A stretch of DNA of 64,000 nucleotides from Nonomuraea pusilla (GTDB lineage: Bacteria > Actinomycetota > Actinomycetes > Streptosporangiales > Streptosporangiaceae), in NCBI RefSeq assembly GCF_900109355.1, contig NZ_FOBF01000004.1, forward strand, positions 532,965 to 596,964. Reading direction: 5' to 3'. Positions 34,573 through 44,111 of this stretch are shown one piece after another; the stretch's first letter is position 1, and each line of letters opens with the position of its first letter. Under the pieces are notes generated by a model. The model saw only the letters and a list, made by a program, of their open reading frames with translations, ran no database searches and had not been told where the DNA came from. Made by a program: the position numbers and the translations under genes.

Positions 34573-35220
34573 TCACAGCCATGGAGGCAGGGTCGGGGGG
34601 AGGCCGCCGCCGGCGGAGGTCACTCCGTCCGCCGGTCGCCCGGCCAGCCAGGCGGTCACGTCGGCGAGGGATCCCGTGACGTCGGGCACCGTGTCGTGAC
34701 CCCGCCTGGCGCGGATGTCCTCCCGCAGCTCCCGCAGGAAGCCGTCGGGGAGGTCGGCGAAGGTGAGCCCGACCGCGAGGTCCACGGCGTGCACCATCAC
34801 CTCGCGGGCGCGCATCCACGGGGTCTCGCTCGCCGGCACGGCGCGACCCTGGGCGGTCACCACCTCGGCTCGCCACGCCTCCTCGGGCAGTGCCGCCATC
34901 GCGGCCGCCAGGGCCGAGGCCGACTCGGTGAACCATCGGTTCAGCTCGTCCGCGCCCAGCAGCGCACCCCGCTCGATCCCCGCGGCGCGCGCCTCCGGAG
35001 AGGCGTACATCGGGGCCTCCTCGCCGGTTCGCGCCCACCGGACGAGGTTGCCGATCGCCTCGGCGTTCGCCGCCAGGTGCGCCACGACATGCCCGCGCGT
35101 CCAGCCCGGCAGGGCCGAAGCGGCGCCGTACTCCTCCTCGGAGAGACCGGCGATCGCCGACGCGCACAGCCGGGTCCCCGCGTCGACCCACCCGAGCGCG
35201 GTGGCCAGGTCGCGCGCCAT
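34573..35220 (-). CDS. Maleylpyruvate isomerase, mycothiol-dependent (DinB-like)
   Basis: 215-residue isomerase that turns maleylpyruvate into fumarylpyruvate, using mycothiol rather than glutathione as actinobacteria do. DinB-type four-helix bundle with metal ligands in LPGWTRGHVVAHLA and AREVMVHAVDLAVG (His, Glu, His). Its ATG overlaps the fumarylpyruvate hydrolase stop by one base (TGATG). The context of dioxygenase, hydrolase and hydroxylase fixes the function well. Confidence 0.88.
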   Translation of the reverse strand: MARDLATALGWVDAGTRLCASAIAGLSEEEYGAASALPGWTRGHVVAHLAANAEAIGNLVRWARTGEEAPMYASPEARAAGIERGALLGADELNRWFTESASALAAAMAALPEEAWRAEVVTAQGRAVPASETPWMRAREVMVHAVDLAVGLTFADLPDGFLRELREDIRARRGHDTVPDVTGSLADVTAWLAGRPADGVTSAGGGLPPTLPPWL

Positions 35221-36053
35221 CACACGCCCTCGGGGACGACGCGGTTCTCGAGCCTGCCGAGCGCCTCGATCTCGGTCACGACGAGCTCGCCGCCCTTCAG
35301 GAAGACCGGTGGCCTGCGCGCGTGGCCGACGCCGCCCGGCGTGCCGGTCGCGATCACGTCGCCCGGGTTGAGCCGCACCATCGTCGAGACGTAGCGGACC
35401 AGGTGAACCGGGTCGAAGAGCAGGTCGCCGGTGTTGTCGGACTGCATCACCCGGCCGTCGACCTCGCAGCGGACGTCGAGCGCCGGCCGCGGGCCGGTCT
35501 CGTCCGCGGTGACGAGGAACGGACCGATCGGGGTGGTGGAGTCCCAGTTCTTGCCCTGCAGCCACTCCCGGGTGCGGAACTGCCAGTCCCGGCAGGTGAT
35601 GTCGTTGAGCACGGTGAACCCCGCGATCGCGGCGACCGCCTGCTCCTCGTCCGCCCGGCGCACCTGCCGGCCGATCACCACGGCGAGCTCGGCCTCCCAG
35701 TCGAACTGCTCGGTCTCCACCGGGCGCCGGATCGCGTCCCTGGCGCCGATGAGGGTGTCGGCGAACTTGGAGAAGAGGGTCGGGTACTCCGGGAGGTCGC
35801 GGCCCATCTCCTTGATGTGGTTCTGGTAGTTCAGCCCGACGCAGACGACCTTGCCCGGCCGCGGCACGACCGGGGCGAGGTCGGCTCCGGCGAGCGGGTG
35901 CCGGGGGCCGTCGGCGGCCGCGGCGGCCGCGAGACCGCCGGGCGCGGCCAGCACCGCGCCGACGTCGGCCCTGCCCACCTCGACGAGCTGGTCGCCGTCG
36001 ACGCGGACGGCGGCGGTGCGGTGGTCACCCAGGCGGATGGTGGCGAGCTTCAT
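35220..36053 (-). CDS. Fumarylpyruvate hydrolase (FAH family)
   Basis: 277 residues; hydrolyses fumarylpyruvate to fumarate and pyruvate, last step of the gentisate route. FAH core: VCVGLNYQNHIKEMG, PTLFSKFADTLIG, DWEAELAVVIGR (metal ligands E-x-E), VLNDITCRDWQ and the GTPGGVG loop. An N-terminal domain of about 70 residues precedes it. ATGA overlap with the dioxygenase gene upstream. Confidence 0.92.
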   Translation of the reverse strand: MKLATIRLGDHRTAAVRVDGDQLVEVGRADVGAVLAAPGGLAAAAAADGPRHPLAGADLAPVVPRPGKVVCVGLNYQNHIKEMGRDLPEYPTLFSKFADTLIGARDAIRRPVETEQFDWEAELAVVIGRQVRRADEEQAVAAIAGFTVLNDITCRDWQFRTREWLQGKNWDSTTPIGPFLVTADETGPRPALDVRCEVDGRVMQSDNTGDLLFDPVHLVRYVSTMVRLNPGDVIATGTPGGVGHARRPPVFLKGGELVVTEIEALGRLENRVVPEGV

Positions 36054-37204
36054 CGGCTGCCCTTCTCGGTGTGGCTGCGGTACAGGTCGAGCTTGGTGAG
36101 GATGGGGGCGTCGCTGAACTGGAACAGGTCGAGCGCGCCCGAGTCGGAGTCGGACGCCGACGCCTCCGAACGGATCGACAGCGGCTGCCAGGACGGGACG
36201 ACGAAGAGGTCGCCGCGGGTCACCGTCCAGGAGCGGTCGCCGACGGTGACCCGGCCGGACCCGTCGAAGACCTGGTAGACCGACGAGCCGGTCTCCCGGC
36301 GCGGCGCGGTCTCCACACCCGCCGTGATCCGGTGGAACTGCGCCCGGATCGTCGGCAGGACGTCGCCGGCGGTCGCCGGGTCGGTGTAGCGGACCAGGGC
36401 GTGGCCCGGCTCGACCGTTCCGCCGTGCCCTTCCCGCTCCAGCGCGAGCTGGTCGGACAGGGCGGCGTCGGTGTCGGCCCAGCGGTAGCACAGCAGCGGG
36501 GTGCCCTGGTGGCGGGCGAGCTGTGAGACCGGCGCCAGGCCGGGGTGCCCCCAGAGCCGTTCCGAGCGTGAGCGATCGGGGGTGGCGTGCTCGTCGTCGG
36601 TGAGGGTGTCCCGGCCGACGTCGAAGAACTGCGCCTCGACGCCGTACTGGAACGGGATGTCGAGCCCGTCGATCCAGGCCATCGGCGTGCCGGCCGCGTT
36701 GTGGTGGGCGTGCCAGTGCAGGCCGGGCTGGGGGAGGAAGTCGCCCCGCCGCATCGGCACCGGGTCGCGTTCCACGACGGTCCACACGCCCTCGCCCTCG
36801 ACGACGAAGCGGAACGCGTTCTGGCTGTGCCGGTGCTCGGGCGCGTCCTCGCCCGGCATCAGGTACTGGATCGCGGCCCACAGGGTCGGCGTCGCGTAGG
36901 GCTTGCCGCCGAGGCCCGGGTTGGCCAGCGCGATCGCGCGGCGCTCGCCGCCGCGGCCGACCGGGACCAGGTCCCCGGCGCGTCCGGCGAGGCGGAGCAG
37001 CTCGCTCCACTCCCAGCGGTGCGGCCGCGCGCTGGAGCGCGGGTGCCGCGGCATCAGGTCGCCGATCTCAGTCCACAGCGGGACGAGCAGTGCCTGTTCG
37101 AAGCCTCGGTAGAGGTCCTCCAGATCCGGGCTGAGGGGAGGCTGGTCGGGCCGGTCCTCAGCCGCGATCTTGACCGGCGACCTGGTGGCGTTCACGTCGG
37201 ACAT
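36050..37204 (-). CDS. Gentisate 1,2-dioxygenase
   Basis: Fe(II) ring-cleaving bicupin of 384 residues that opens gentisate to maleylpyruvate. The N-terminal cupin has the metal motif GEDAPEHRHSQNAFRFVVEG and LHWHAHHN; the second cupin is degenerate around VYQVFDGSGRVTVGDRSW. SPDLEDLYRGFEQALLVPLW is the family's N-terminal helix. First gene of the gentisate operon, divergent from an IclR regulator with a 15-base palindrome between. Confidence 0.93.
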   Translation of the reverse strand: MSDVNATRSPVKIAAEDRPDQPPLSPDLEDLYRGFEQALLVPLWTEIGDLMPRHPRSSARPHRWEWSELLRLAGRAGDLVPVGRGGERRAIALANPGLGGKPYATPTLWAAIQYLMPGEDAPEHRHSQNAFRFVVEGEGVWTVVERDPVPMRRGDFLPQPGLHWHAHHNAAGTPMAWIDGLDIPFQYGVEAQFFDVGRDTLTDDEHATPDRSRSERLWGHPGLAPVSQLARHQGTPLLCYRWADTDAALSDQLALEREGHGGTVEPGHALVRYTDPATAGDVLPTIRAQFHRITAGVETAPRRETGSSVYQVFDGSGRVTVGDRSWTVTRGDLFVVPSWQPLSIRSEASASDSDSGALDLFQFSDAPILTKLDLYRSHTEKGSR

Positions 37205-37246
37205 GGCCCCGACTATCCGCCGAGGCGGCAGATCGGGAAAAGAGGA

Positions 37247-37261
37247 TTCTGCATAGCGGAA
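37247..37261. promoter_or_regulatory. Probable IclR operator for the gentisate operon
   Basis: TTCTGC-ATA-GCGGAA, a 15-base palindrome with one mismatch, in the 79-base gap between the gentisate operon and the divergent IclR gene. IclR-family operators are often 15-base palindromes with a 3-base centre. Confidence 0.5.
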
Positions 37262-37283
37262 CAGGGTGTGTCAGGATCGTCCC

Positions 37284-38045
37284 ATGGCGAAGCCGATGAA
37301 GACCCCGCCGGCCTACGCGCCGAACAGCGTCGACCACGCCCTCAGACTCGCACAGATCCTCCAGCTCGACGGGGCGATCACGGTCTCGGCGGCGGCCGAA
37401 CGGCTGGGCGTGGCCCGCTCCACCGCCCACCGGCTGCTGACCGCGCTGGTGTACCGCGACTTCGCGGTGCAGGACGAGGACCGGACCTACCGGGTGGGCC
37501 CCGTCCTCGCCCTCGCCGAGCGCGCCCGGTCCGACGTCGGCGCGCTCCGCGCGGCGGCCCTCGGGCCGATGCGGGCGCTCGTGGACCGGATCGACGAGAC
37601 GGTGAACCTCAGCATCCGCACCGGCCGCAACGTCCGCTTCATCGCCTCCGTCGAGTGCGCTCAGGCCCTGCGGGTGGGCAGCCGCGAAGGCATGGTCTTC
37701 CCCGCCCACCAGGCCACCGGCGGCCTGGTGGCGCTGGCGGCGCTCCCGGACGAGGAACTGGAGCTCCTCTACGCCGCCGATCGCGGTGACCCCGCCGAGG
37801 AACCGCCGGACCTGGCGCGGCTCCGCCGCGAACTCCGGTCCGTACGACGCAGCGGCGTCGCGCTCAACCTCGAACGCACCGAGCGGGGTCTGGTCGCGGT
37901 GGGGTGCCCGGTGACGGACCGCGCCGGCGCGACCGTCGCGGCGCTGTCGATCTCGATGCCCAGCGTCCGCCACTCCCCGGAGCAGGTGCCGTCGCTCGTC
38001 GCCGCGCTGACGGCCACGGCCGAGGCGATCACGCGCGCGCTCTGA
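37284..38045 (+). CDS. IclR-family regulator of the gentisate operon
   Basis: 253-residue regulator. Winged helix at the N-terminus (AAERLGVARSTAHRLLTALV), then the IclR effector domain with GRNVRFIASVEC, GREGMVFPAHQATGG-type loop and GLVAVGCPVTD. ATG at 37284 with AGGA 7 bases upstream. Divergence from gentisate dioxygenase predicts that it senses gentisate, 3-hydroxybenzoate or a ring-cleavage product. Convergent with the second IclR gene. Confidence 0.92.
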   Translation: MAKPMKTPPAYAPNSVDHALRLAQILQLDGAITVSAAAERLGVARSTAHRLLTALVYRDFAVQDEDRTYRVGPVLALAERARSDVGALRAAALGPMRALVDRIDETVNLSIRTGRNVRFIASVECAQALRVGSREGMVFPAHQATGGLVALAALPDEELELLYAADRGDPAEEPPDLARLRRELRSVRRSGVALNLERTERGLVAVGCPVTDRAGATVAALSISMPSVRHSPEQVPSLVAALTATAEAITRAL

Positions 38046-38055
38046 GCCGCCGGGT

Positions 38056-38817
38056 TCACCGGAGGAGATCGCGCCTGATCAGCGTGCTGCCGAGCGCCGC
38101 CGCCGCCGCGCGCACCGCCGTCACGTGCCCCTCGGGCCGGAACCTGCCGGTGGGGCCCGCCACGCTGATCGCGGCGACCGGCTCGTCACCGCGCCCCAGC
38201 ACGGGGGCGGCGACGCACACGAGCCCGGCGGCCGACTCCTCCACCTCGAACGCGACGCCGGTCTCGGTGACGCGCCGCAGCTGGCGCCGGAGGATGCCAG
38301 GCGCGACGACGGTGTGCGGCGTGCGCCGCTCGAGCGGCCCCGTCAGCACCTCGCGCCGCAGGTCGGCGCCGGCGTGCGCGAGCAGCGCCTTGCCGATCGC
38401 GGTGCAGTGCAGCGGCATCCGCCCCCCGGTGCGCGAGGGCGCCCTGGCCTGGCGGTGGCCGCCGATCTTGGCGACGTAGACGACGTCGTGACCCTCCCGC
38501 ACCCCGAGGTGGACGGTCTCGTGGGTGCGTTCGTAGAGGTCCTGCAGGAACGGCATCGCCACCTCCAGCAGGCTGCGCTCCAGCGAGGCGAGCATCCCGA
38601 GCTCGAACAGGCCGCCACTGAGCCGGTAGCCGCCGTCGGCGCGGTCGAGCAGGCGGTTGGCGACCAGGTCGCCGGACAGCCGGTGCACGGTCGCCTTGTG
38701 CAGGCCGGTGCGCCGCACCAGCTCGGCGAGCCCGACGACGCGGTCCTCGGGCCGGAAGGCGCGCAGGATCGTCACCGCCTTGCCCAGCACGGTGTCGAGG
38801 TCGGCCGTCTCCGTCAC
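38056..38817 (-). CDS. IclR-family regulator of the hydroxyphenylpropionate genes
   Basis: 253 residues from the GTG at 38817 (the frame extends to an ATG at 38865 without a ribosome site). HTH: LAELVRRTGLHKATVHRLSG. Effector domain: HLGVREGHDVVYVAKIGG, MPLHCTAIGKALLA and GLVCVAAPVLGRG. Divergent from the hydratase/aldehyde dehydrogenase/aldolase genes at 38886, so it likely controls them, as MhpR, also an IclR protein, does in E. coli. A CAGCG-TAT-CGCTG palindrome lies between. Confidence 0.9.
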   Translation of the reverse strand: MTETADLDTVLGKAVTILRAFRPEDRVVGLAELVRRTGLHKATVHRLSGDLVANRLLDRADGGYRLSGGLFELGMLASLERSLLEVAMPFLQDLYERTHETVHLGVREGHDVVYVAKIGGHRQARAPSRTGGRMPLHCTAIGKALLAHAGADLRREVLTGPLERRTPHTVVAPGILRRQLRRVTETGVAFEVEESAAGLVCVAAPVLGRGDEPVAAISVAGPTGRFRPEGHVTAVRAAAAALGSTLIRRDLLR

Positions 38818-38822
38818 ACTCG

Positions 38823-38835
38823 CAGCGTATCGCTG
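38823..38835. promoter_or_regulatory. Candidate IclR operator upstream of mhpD
   Basis: CAGCG-TAT-CGCTG, a perfect 13-base palindrome 5 bases upstream of the regulator's GTG and 50 bases before the hydratase start. Confidence 0.4.
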
Positions 38836-38885
38836 AACGAGACGATGTGCTGGTTGGCACCGCATCCTGCCTGCACAGTGGGGGT

Positions 38886-39710
38886 GTGAACGAAACCACC
38901 GGGCCCGCCGCCACGAGCCGGCCCGACATCGCCGCCGCGGTCGAGCGGCTCGCCGCGGCGTTCGCGTCCGGCGTGCCGTGCGCCCCCGTGCGGGACCTCA
39001 TCGGCCCGGACGACCTGGCCGCCGCGTACGCCGTCCAGGCCGCGCTCACCGCTCGCCGCGTCGCCGCCGGCGCCCGGATCGTCGGCCGCAAGATCGGCCT
39101 CACCTCGGAGGCGGTGCAACGGCAACTCGGCGTCGACCAGCCCGATCTCGGCGTCCTCTTCGACGACATGGCGTACGCCGACGGGGACGCGATCCCCGTG
39201 GGGCGGGTCCTCCAGCCACGCGTCGAGGCGGAGGTCGCCTTCGTGCTCCGTTCCGACCTGGCCGAAGGCCCGCTCGACGCCCCGCAGGTCCGGGACGCGG
39301 TCGAGCACGCGGTCGCCGCGCTCGAGATCTGCGGCAGCCGGATAGCCGGGTGGGACATCGCGTTCGGCGACACGGTCGCCGACAACGCGTCCTCGGGCGC
39401 CTACGTGCTCGGGACGGAGCGCCGCACCCTCGACGAGTTCGAGCCGGTGGACGTCGTGATGTCGATGAGCATCGGCGGCGAGGAGGTCTCCACCGGGACC
39501 GGCGCGGCCTGCCTGGGCGACCCGGTCGAGGCGCTCGTGTGGCTGGCCCGCACAGCCCGCGACCTCGGCGAGCCGCTGCGGGCGGGGCAGGTCGTCCTGT
39601 CCGGCGCGCTCGGTCCGATGCGGCCGGTCGCGGCCGGCGACGCCGTCACCGCCACCCTGTCCGGCCTCGGCACGGTGACGGTCCGCTTCACCGAAGGAGC
39701 AGCACCATGA
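38886..39710 (+). CDS. mhpD: 2-keto-4-pentenoate hydratase
   Basis: 274 residues, GTG start at 38886. Adds water to 2-hydroxypentadienoate to give 4-hydroxy-2-oxovalerate. FAH-like hydratase fold: [31 protein letters not shown] (metal ligands), [12 protein letters not shown] and the [15 protein letters not shown]-terminal segment. Followed by the acylating dehydrogenase with ATGA overlap, the standard order for the lower meta-cleavage pathway. Confidence 0.92.
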   Translation: MNETTGPAATSRPDIAAAVERLAAAFASGVPCAPVRDLIGPDDLAAAYAVQAALTARRVAAGARIVGRKIGLTSEAVQRQLGVDQPDLGVLFDDMAYADGDAIPVGRVLQPRVEAEVAFVLRSDLAEGPLDAPQVRDAVEHAVAALEICGSRIAGWDIAFGDTVADNASSGAYVLGTERRTLDEFEPVDVVMSMSIGGEEVSTGTGAACLGDPVEALVWLARTARDLGEPLRAGQVVLSGALGPMRPVAAGDAVTATLSGLGTVTVRFTEGAAP

Positions 39711-40651
39711 GCAGGACGAAGGTCGCGATCATCGGGTCGGGCAACATCGGCACCGACCTGATGATCAAGGTGTTGCGCGGGGCGCGGCACCTCGAGATGG
39801 GGGCCATGGTCGGCATCGACCCCCGGTCGGACGGCCTGGCCCGCGCCGCCCGGCTCGGCGTCCCGACGACGCACGAGGGCGTCGACGGGCTGATGGCGCT
39901 GCCGGGCTTCGACGAGATCGGGATCGTCTTCGACGCGACCTCGGCCAAGGCGCACGAGGTGAACGCCGCGAAGCTGACCCCGCTCGGGAGGCGCTTGATC
40001 GACCTGACGCCCGCGGCGATCGGGCCGTACGTCGTCCCCGCCGTCAACCTCGACGAGCACCTCGACGCACCCGACGTCAACATGGTCACCTGCGGCGGCC
40101 AGGCCACGATCCCGATCGTGGCCGCCGTCGGCCGTGTGGTGCCGGTCGAGTTCGCCGAGATCGTCGCGTCGATCGCGTCCAGGTCGGCCGGTCCGGGCAC
40201 CCGCGCCAACATCGACGAGTTCACCGAGACCACCTCGGCCGCCATCGAGCAGGTCGGCGGGGCGCGCCGGGGCAAGGCGATCATCATCCTCAACCCGGCC
40301 GAGCCGCCGATGATCATGCGGGACACCGTCTTGTGCCTCGTCACCGCGCCGGACCCGGCCGCACGCGAGGAGATCCGGCGGTCGGTCGAGAAGATGGTCG
40401 CCGACGTCGCGGCCTACGTCCCCGGCTACCGGCTCAAACAGCAGGTGCAGATCACCGAGGTGCCCGCCGGCCAGCCGGTCGGGACGCTCCTCGCCGGCGG
40501 CGCCTCCCGGCCCACCCACCAGGTGTCGGTCTTCCTCGAGGTCGAGGGCGCCGCGCACTACCTCCCGGCCTACGCCGGCAACCTCGACATCATGACCTCC
40601 GCCGGCCTGCGGGTCGCGGAGCGCATCGCGGCACGGAAGGCGGGCCTGTGA
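39707..40651 (+). CDS. mhpF: Acetaldehyde dehydrogenase (acylating)
   Basis: 314 residues. Converts acetaldehyde to acetyl-CoA with NAD and CoA and forms a channelling complex with the aldolase. [12 protein letters not shown] nucleotide loop, the active-site Cys in [12 protein letters not shown], and the family segment [23 protein letters not shown] overlaps the hydratase stop; the aldolase ATG overlaps its own stop by one base. Confidence 0.95.
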   Translation: MSRTKVAIIGSGNIGTDLMIKVLRGARHLEMGAMVGIDPRSDGLARAARLGVPTTHEGVDGLMALPGFDEIGIVFDATSAKAHEVNAAKLTPLGRRLIDLTPAAIGPYVVPAVNLDEHLDAPDVNMVTCGGQATIPIVAAVGRVVPVEFAEIVASIASRSAGPGTRANIDEFTETTSAAIEQVGGARRGKAIIILNPAEPPMIMRDTVLCLVTAPDPAAREEIRRSVEKMVADVAAYVPGYRLKQQVQITEVPAGQPVGTLLAGGASRPTHQVSVFLEVEGAAHYLPAYAGNLDIMTSAGLRVAERIAARKAGL

Positions 40652-41676
40652 TGGGCACCCCGATCTTCGTCCAGGACGTCACGCTGCGCGACGGGATGCA
40701 CGCCGTACGCCACCGGATCTCCACGGAGGACGTCAAGCGCATCGTCACCGCGCTCGACCGGGCCGGTGTCGACGCGATCGAGGTCGCGCACGGCGACGGC
40801 CTCGCCGGAGGGTCGCTCACCTACGGCCCCGGGTCGCACACGGACTGGGAGTGGATCGAAGCGGCGGCGTCGGTGCTGGTGAACGCCCGCCTCACCACGC
40901 TGCTGCTGCCGGGAGTCGGCACCGTCCACGAGCTGAAGCGCGCCCACGACCTCGGCGTACGCTCCGTCCGGGTCGCCACGCACTGCACCGAGGCCGACAT
41001 CTCCGCGCAGCACATCGCCGCGGCGCGCGAGCTCGGCATGGACGTGTCCGGCTTCCTGATGCTCTCCCACATGGCCCCGCCGGAGGAGCTGGCCCGCCAG
41101 GCGAAGCTGATGGAGTCCTACGGCGCGCACTGCGTCTACGTCACCGACTCCGGCGGCCGGCTCACCATGAACGACGTGGCCGCGCGGGTGCGGGCGTACC
41201 GGGACGTCCTCGACGCCGGGACCGAGATCGGCATCCACGCCCACGAGAACCTCTCGCTGTCGGTCGCCAACTCCGTCGTCGCGGTCGAGAACGGCGTCCA
41301 CCGGGTGGACGCGTCGCTGGCCGGTCACGGCGCGGGCGCGGGCAACTGCCCGCTGGAGGCGTTCGTCGCGGTCGCGGACCTCTCGGGCTTCGAGCACCGG
41401 TGCGACCTGTTCCAGCTCCAGGACGCCGCGGACGACATCGTCCGCCCGCTGCAGGACCGTCCGGTGCGCGTCGACCGGGAGACCCTCACCCTGGGGTACG
41501 CCGGCGTCTACTCGTCGTTCCTGCGCCACGCGGAGGCCGCCGCGGCGCGGTACGGCGTGGACGTCCGCGACATCCTCATGGAGTGCGGACGCCGCCGGCT
41601 GGTGGGCGGCCAGGAGGACATGATCGTCGACATCGCGCTCACGATGGCGGCCGAGCGCGGGAAGCGCCCGGCCTGA
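40651..41676 (+). CDS. mhpE: 4-hydroxy-2-oxovalerate aldolase
   Basis: 341 residues. Splits 4-hydroxy-2-oxovalerate to pyruvate and acetaldehyde. DmpG/HMGL barrel: [13 protein letters not shown] (catalytic and metal residues), [29 protein letters not shown] with the two metal histidines, and the C-terminal communication domain starting FELQ-like at [10 protein letters not shown]. Last gene of the D-F-E unit; convergent with the TetR gene. Confidence 0.95.
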   Translation: MGTPIFVQDVTLRDGMHAVRHRISTEDVKRIVTALDRAGVDAIEVAHGDGLAGGSLTYGPGSHTDWEWIEAAASVLVNARLTTLLLPGVGTVHELKRAHDLGVRSVRVATHCTEADISAQHIAAARELGMDVSGFLMLSHMAPPEELARQAKLMESYGAHCVYVTDSGGRLTMNDVAARVRAYRDVLDAGTEIGIHAHENLSLSVANSVVAVENGVHRVDASLAGHGAGAGNCPLEAFVAVADLSGFEHRCDLFQLQDAADDIVRPLQDRPVRVDRETLTLGYAGVYSSFLRHAEAAAARYGVDVRDILMECGRRRLVGGQEDMIVDIALTMAAERGKRPA

Positions 41677-41700
41677 CCGGCGGGGCCGGGGGACGACGCC

Positions 41701-42351
41701 TCAGCGGGCGGCGATCAGCGCCTCGCCCATCGCCACCATGGCGTCGGCGAGCTGCTCCATGAACTCGGAGATCGGCTTGGCGTCCCCCGACTGGAGCGAG
41801 ACGAACGCGCCGTCGAACCCGGCCATGCCGAAGTGGGCGAGGGCGTCCGCGACCGCGTTCGCGGCGTCCTCGCCCTCGCTCGCGAACGACGAGCGGATCA
41901 TGTGCCGCATGTGGTCGCGGCCCTCGCCGCGGACCGCGATCACGGTCCGCATCGCCTCCGGCGCCTCGGCGGCCTCGTTGCTCATCACGAGGACCAGCAG
42001 CAGCCGGAGGAACTCCTCGTGGTGCATGAAGACCTCGCCGGTCCTCCGCAGGTACCACCCCAGGCGCTCGCGCGGGGTGCCGCCGGCCGGCGGGTCGCGG
42101 TGGGCCTCGCGCATGGCTTGGAAGAAGCCCTGCGCCCCCTGCGCCATGACGGCGGAGAGCAGCCCCGCCTTGGACTCGAAGTGGTGGTAGAAGGCGCTCT
42201 TCGGCAGGCCCGTCTCCTTCACCAGCGTCGAGATCGACGTGCCGGCGTAGCCGCGCACGGACATCACCCGGGCGGCCGCGTCGAGGATCTCCTGGCGCGA
42301 CCGGCGGCCGCGGCGGTTTCCGGTGTGCGCCTCCGGCGCGGGCTTGTCCAC
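41701..42351 (-). CDS. TetR-family regulator of the hydroxylase operon
   Basis: About 216 residues. HTH: MSVRGYAGTSISTLVKETGL, then PKSAFYHHFESKAGLL. A C-terminal helical ligand domain follows. The GTG at 42351 is proposed because TAGACT, a -10-like hexamer, ends 7 bases before it, suggesting a leaderless mRNA; the ATG at 42387 (12 codons longer) has only GGGG next to it. Divergent from the hydroxylase, with a near-perfect 22-base palindrome in between. Confidence 0.88.
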   Translation of the reverse strand: MDKPAPEAHTGNRRGRRSRQEILDAAARVMSVRGYAGTSISTLVKETGLPKSAFYHHFESKAGLLSAVMAQGAQGFFQAMREAHRDPPAGGTPRERLGWYLRRTGEVFMHHEEFLRLLLVLVMSNEAAEAPEAMRTVIAVRGEGRDHMRHMIRSSFASEGEDAANAVADALAHFGMAGFDGAFVSLQSGDAKPISEFMEQLADAMVAMGEALIAAR

Positions 42352-42434
42352 CTGCCGAAGTCTAGGGACCCGGAGACGCCGGCTCATCCCCGCGGCGCGG
42401 CCGCGGTGGCGGGGTGCTCCGTCCGGGACAGGTC

Positions 42435-42495
42435 TTGACACGTCGCCGCTGCTCGTTGTTACCCTCCTCACTATTGGACCGAACGTTTGGTCCAA
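42435..42495 (+). promoter_or_regulatory. mhpA promoter and TetR operator
   Basis: TTGACA (42435-42440) is a good -35; the -10 about 17 bases on is weak (GTTACC). Right behind it, 42474-42495 is a 22-base palindrome with two mismatches, TTGGACC...GGTCCAA, centred on AACGTT. Repressor bound there would block the start of transcription of the hydroxylase, dioxygenase and hydrolase genes. Confidence 0.7.
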
Positions 42496-42538
42496 AAGTG
42501 CCGCATCGAGCACCTGCGGCCGAGAACGGAGTCAGCGC

Positions 42539-44083
42539 ATGACCGAGAGCTACGACGCGGACGTCGCGATCGTCGGGTACGGCCCGACCGGCGTGATCGC
42601 CGCACTCACCCTCGCCAGGTACGGCGTCTCCGCCGTCGCCCTCGAGCGGGACAAGGACATCTATCCCCGGGCCCGGGCCGTGACCGTCAACGACTGGACG
42701 ATGCGGATCTTCCAGGACCTCGGCGTGGACGAGCGGATCGAGAAGAAGATCGACCCCCAGCGGGCGCTCCGCTGGGTGACCTACGGCGGAACGGAGATCA
42801 TGCGGGTCGAGCACCCGCCCTCCACGCTGGGCCGCAGGCCGCGCTTCTACAACATCTACCAGCCGACGATGGAGGCCGAGCTGCGCGCGGCGGCCCAGGA
42901 GCACGGCGACCGCGTCGCCGTCCGCTACGGCGCCGAGGTCACCGGCATCGACCAGGACGCCGACGGCGTCACCGTCACCTCGACGGACACCGCGACCGGC
43001 GAGACCCGCACCACCCGCGCACGCTACGCGATCGGCGCCGACGGCGGCAGCAGCACGATCCGGGGCGAGGTGGGCTGCCGCCTGCTGGGCGACACCAACG
43101 ACGTCACCTGGGTGGTCATCGACTGCCGCGTCAAGCGGTGGTGGCCCGACCGGGACTTCCTGACCTTCTGGTCCGACAAGGAGCGGCCCGTCGTCGACAT
43201 CGCGCTCTCCGCCGGCAACCACCGATGGGAGATCCCGCTCAAGCCCGACGAGTCCCCTGACAGCTACCCGACGAGCGCCGAGGTGTGGCCGCTGCTCAAG
43301 GCGATCGGCGTCACCGAGGAGGACGTCGAGATCCACCAGCACGCCTTCTACAAGCACCACACCCGGATGGCCGACACCTGGCGCGAGGGCCGGGTGTTCC
43401 TGGCCGGGGACGCGGCCCACCTGATGCCGCCGTGGGCCGGCGCCGGGATGCAGACCGGGATGCGCGACGCCCACAACCTGTGCTGGAAGCTCGCCCGCGT
43501 GATCAAGGGCGAGCTGCCCGAGAGCTGGCTGGACACCTACGAGGCGGAGCGGCGCCCGAACGCCGCCTTCTACACGGGGCTCGCGGTCGAGCTCGGGCGG
43601 GTCATCAAGCAGGAACTGTCCGAAGAGGAGCAGGCCGCGATGAACGTGGTCCCTCAGGACACGGTCACCCCGTTCGAGCCGCCGCTCATCGCCCCGCCGG
43701 TGCTCGAGGGCGGATGGATCAGGGGGCCGCTGGGCGACGCCAGCATCGTCGGCCGGATGGTCCCGCAGCCGACCGCCGGCGACGCCGTCGGCCGCATGGC
43801 GCGCCTCGACGACCTCCTCGGCGACGGCTTCGTCCTGCTCGGCGACGACGTCGACCCCGCGACCCTGCTGACGGCGGAGGAGAAGGCGGGCTGGGACGCG
43901 CTCGGGGCCCGCTACGTCCCGGTGCGGCCGAAGACGGCGTACACGCGGGGCCCTGACGAGCTGGTCGACCTCGACGAGGTCCTCCTGCCGTGGCTGCGCA
44001 GGTACGGCGCCCGCGCCGTGGCGCTCCGCCCCGACAGGTTCGTCGCCGCCGCCGACGTCAGCGGCCTCGCCGTGCCCGCCTGA
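42539..44083 (+). CDS. mhpA: 3-(3-hydroxyphenyl)propionate hydroxylase-like FAD monooxygenase
   Basis: 514-residue class A flavoprotein hydroxylase. FAD motifs: AIVGYGPTGVIAALTLARYG, YAIGADGGSSTIR, FLAGDAAHLMPPWAGAGMQT. It places a second hydroxyl next to the first, making the catecholic substrate for the extradiol dioxygenase that follows. ATG at 42539, GGAG 8 bases upstream. Close relatives act on 3-hydroxyphenylpropionate, 3-hydroxycinnamate or resorcinol-type rings; the meta-pathway neighbours support the first. Confidence 0.9.
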   Translation: MTESYDADVAIVGYGPTGVIAALTLARYGVSAVALERDKDIYPRARAVTVNDWTMRIFQDLGVDERIEKKIDPQRALRWVTYGGTEIMRVEHPPSTLGRRPRFYNIYQPTMEAELRAAAQEHGDRVAVRYGAEVTGIDQDADGVTVTSTDTATGETRTTRARYAIGADGGSSTIRGEVGCRLLGDTNDVTWVVIDCRVKRWWPDRDFLTFWSDKERPVVDIALSAGNHRWEIPLKPDESPDSYPTSAEVWPLLKAIGVTEEDVEIHQHAFYKHHTRMADTWREGRVFLAGDAAHLMPPWAGAGMQTGMRDAHNLCWKLARVIKGELPESWLDTYEAERRPNAAFYTGLAVELGRVIKQELSEEEQAAMNVVPQDTVTPFEPPLIAPPVLEGGWIRGPLGDASIVGRMVPQPTAGDAVGRMARLDDLLGDGFVLLGDDVDPATLLTAEEKAGWDALGARYVPVRPKTAYTRGPDELVDLDEVLLPWLRRYGARAVALRPDRFVAAADVSGLAVPA

Positions 44084-44111
44084 GACCGGTTACCCGAGAA
44101 GGAGAAGAGAG

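Noticed and set aside
33278..35191. Single 637-residue monooxygenase fusion
   Set aside because: The N-terminal part is shadow of the maleylpyruvate isomerase gene; FAD-binding begins right after the ATG at 34555, which has its own ribosome site.
34573..35565. Longer start for the maleylpyruvate isomerase
   Set aside because: The extension overlaps the fumarylpyruvate hydrolase gene and has no protein character; the TGATG junction at 35220 fits the operon.
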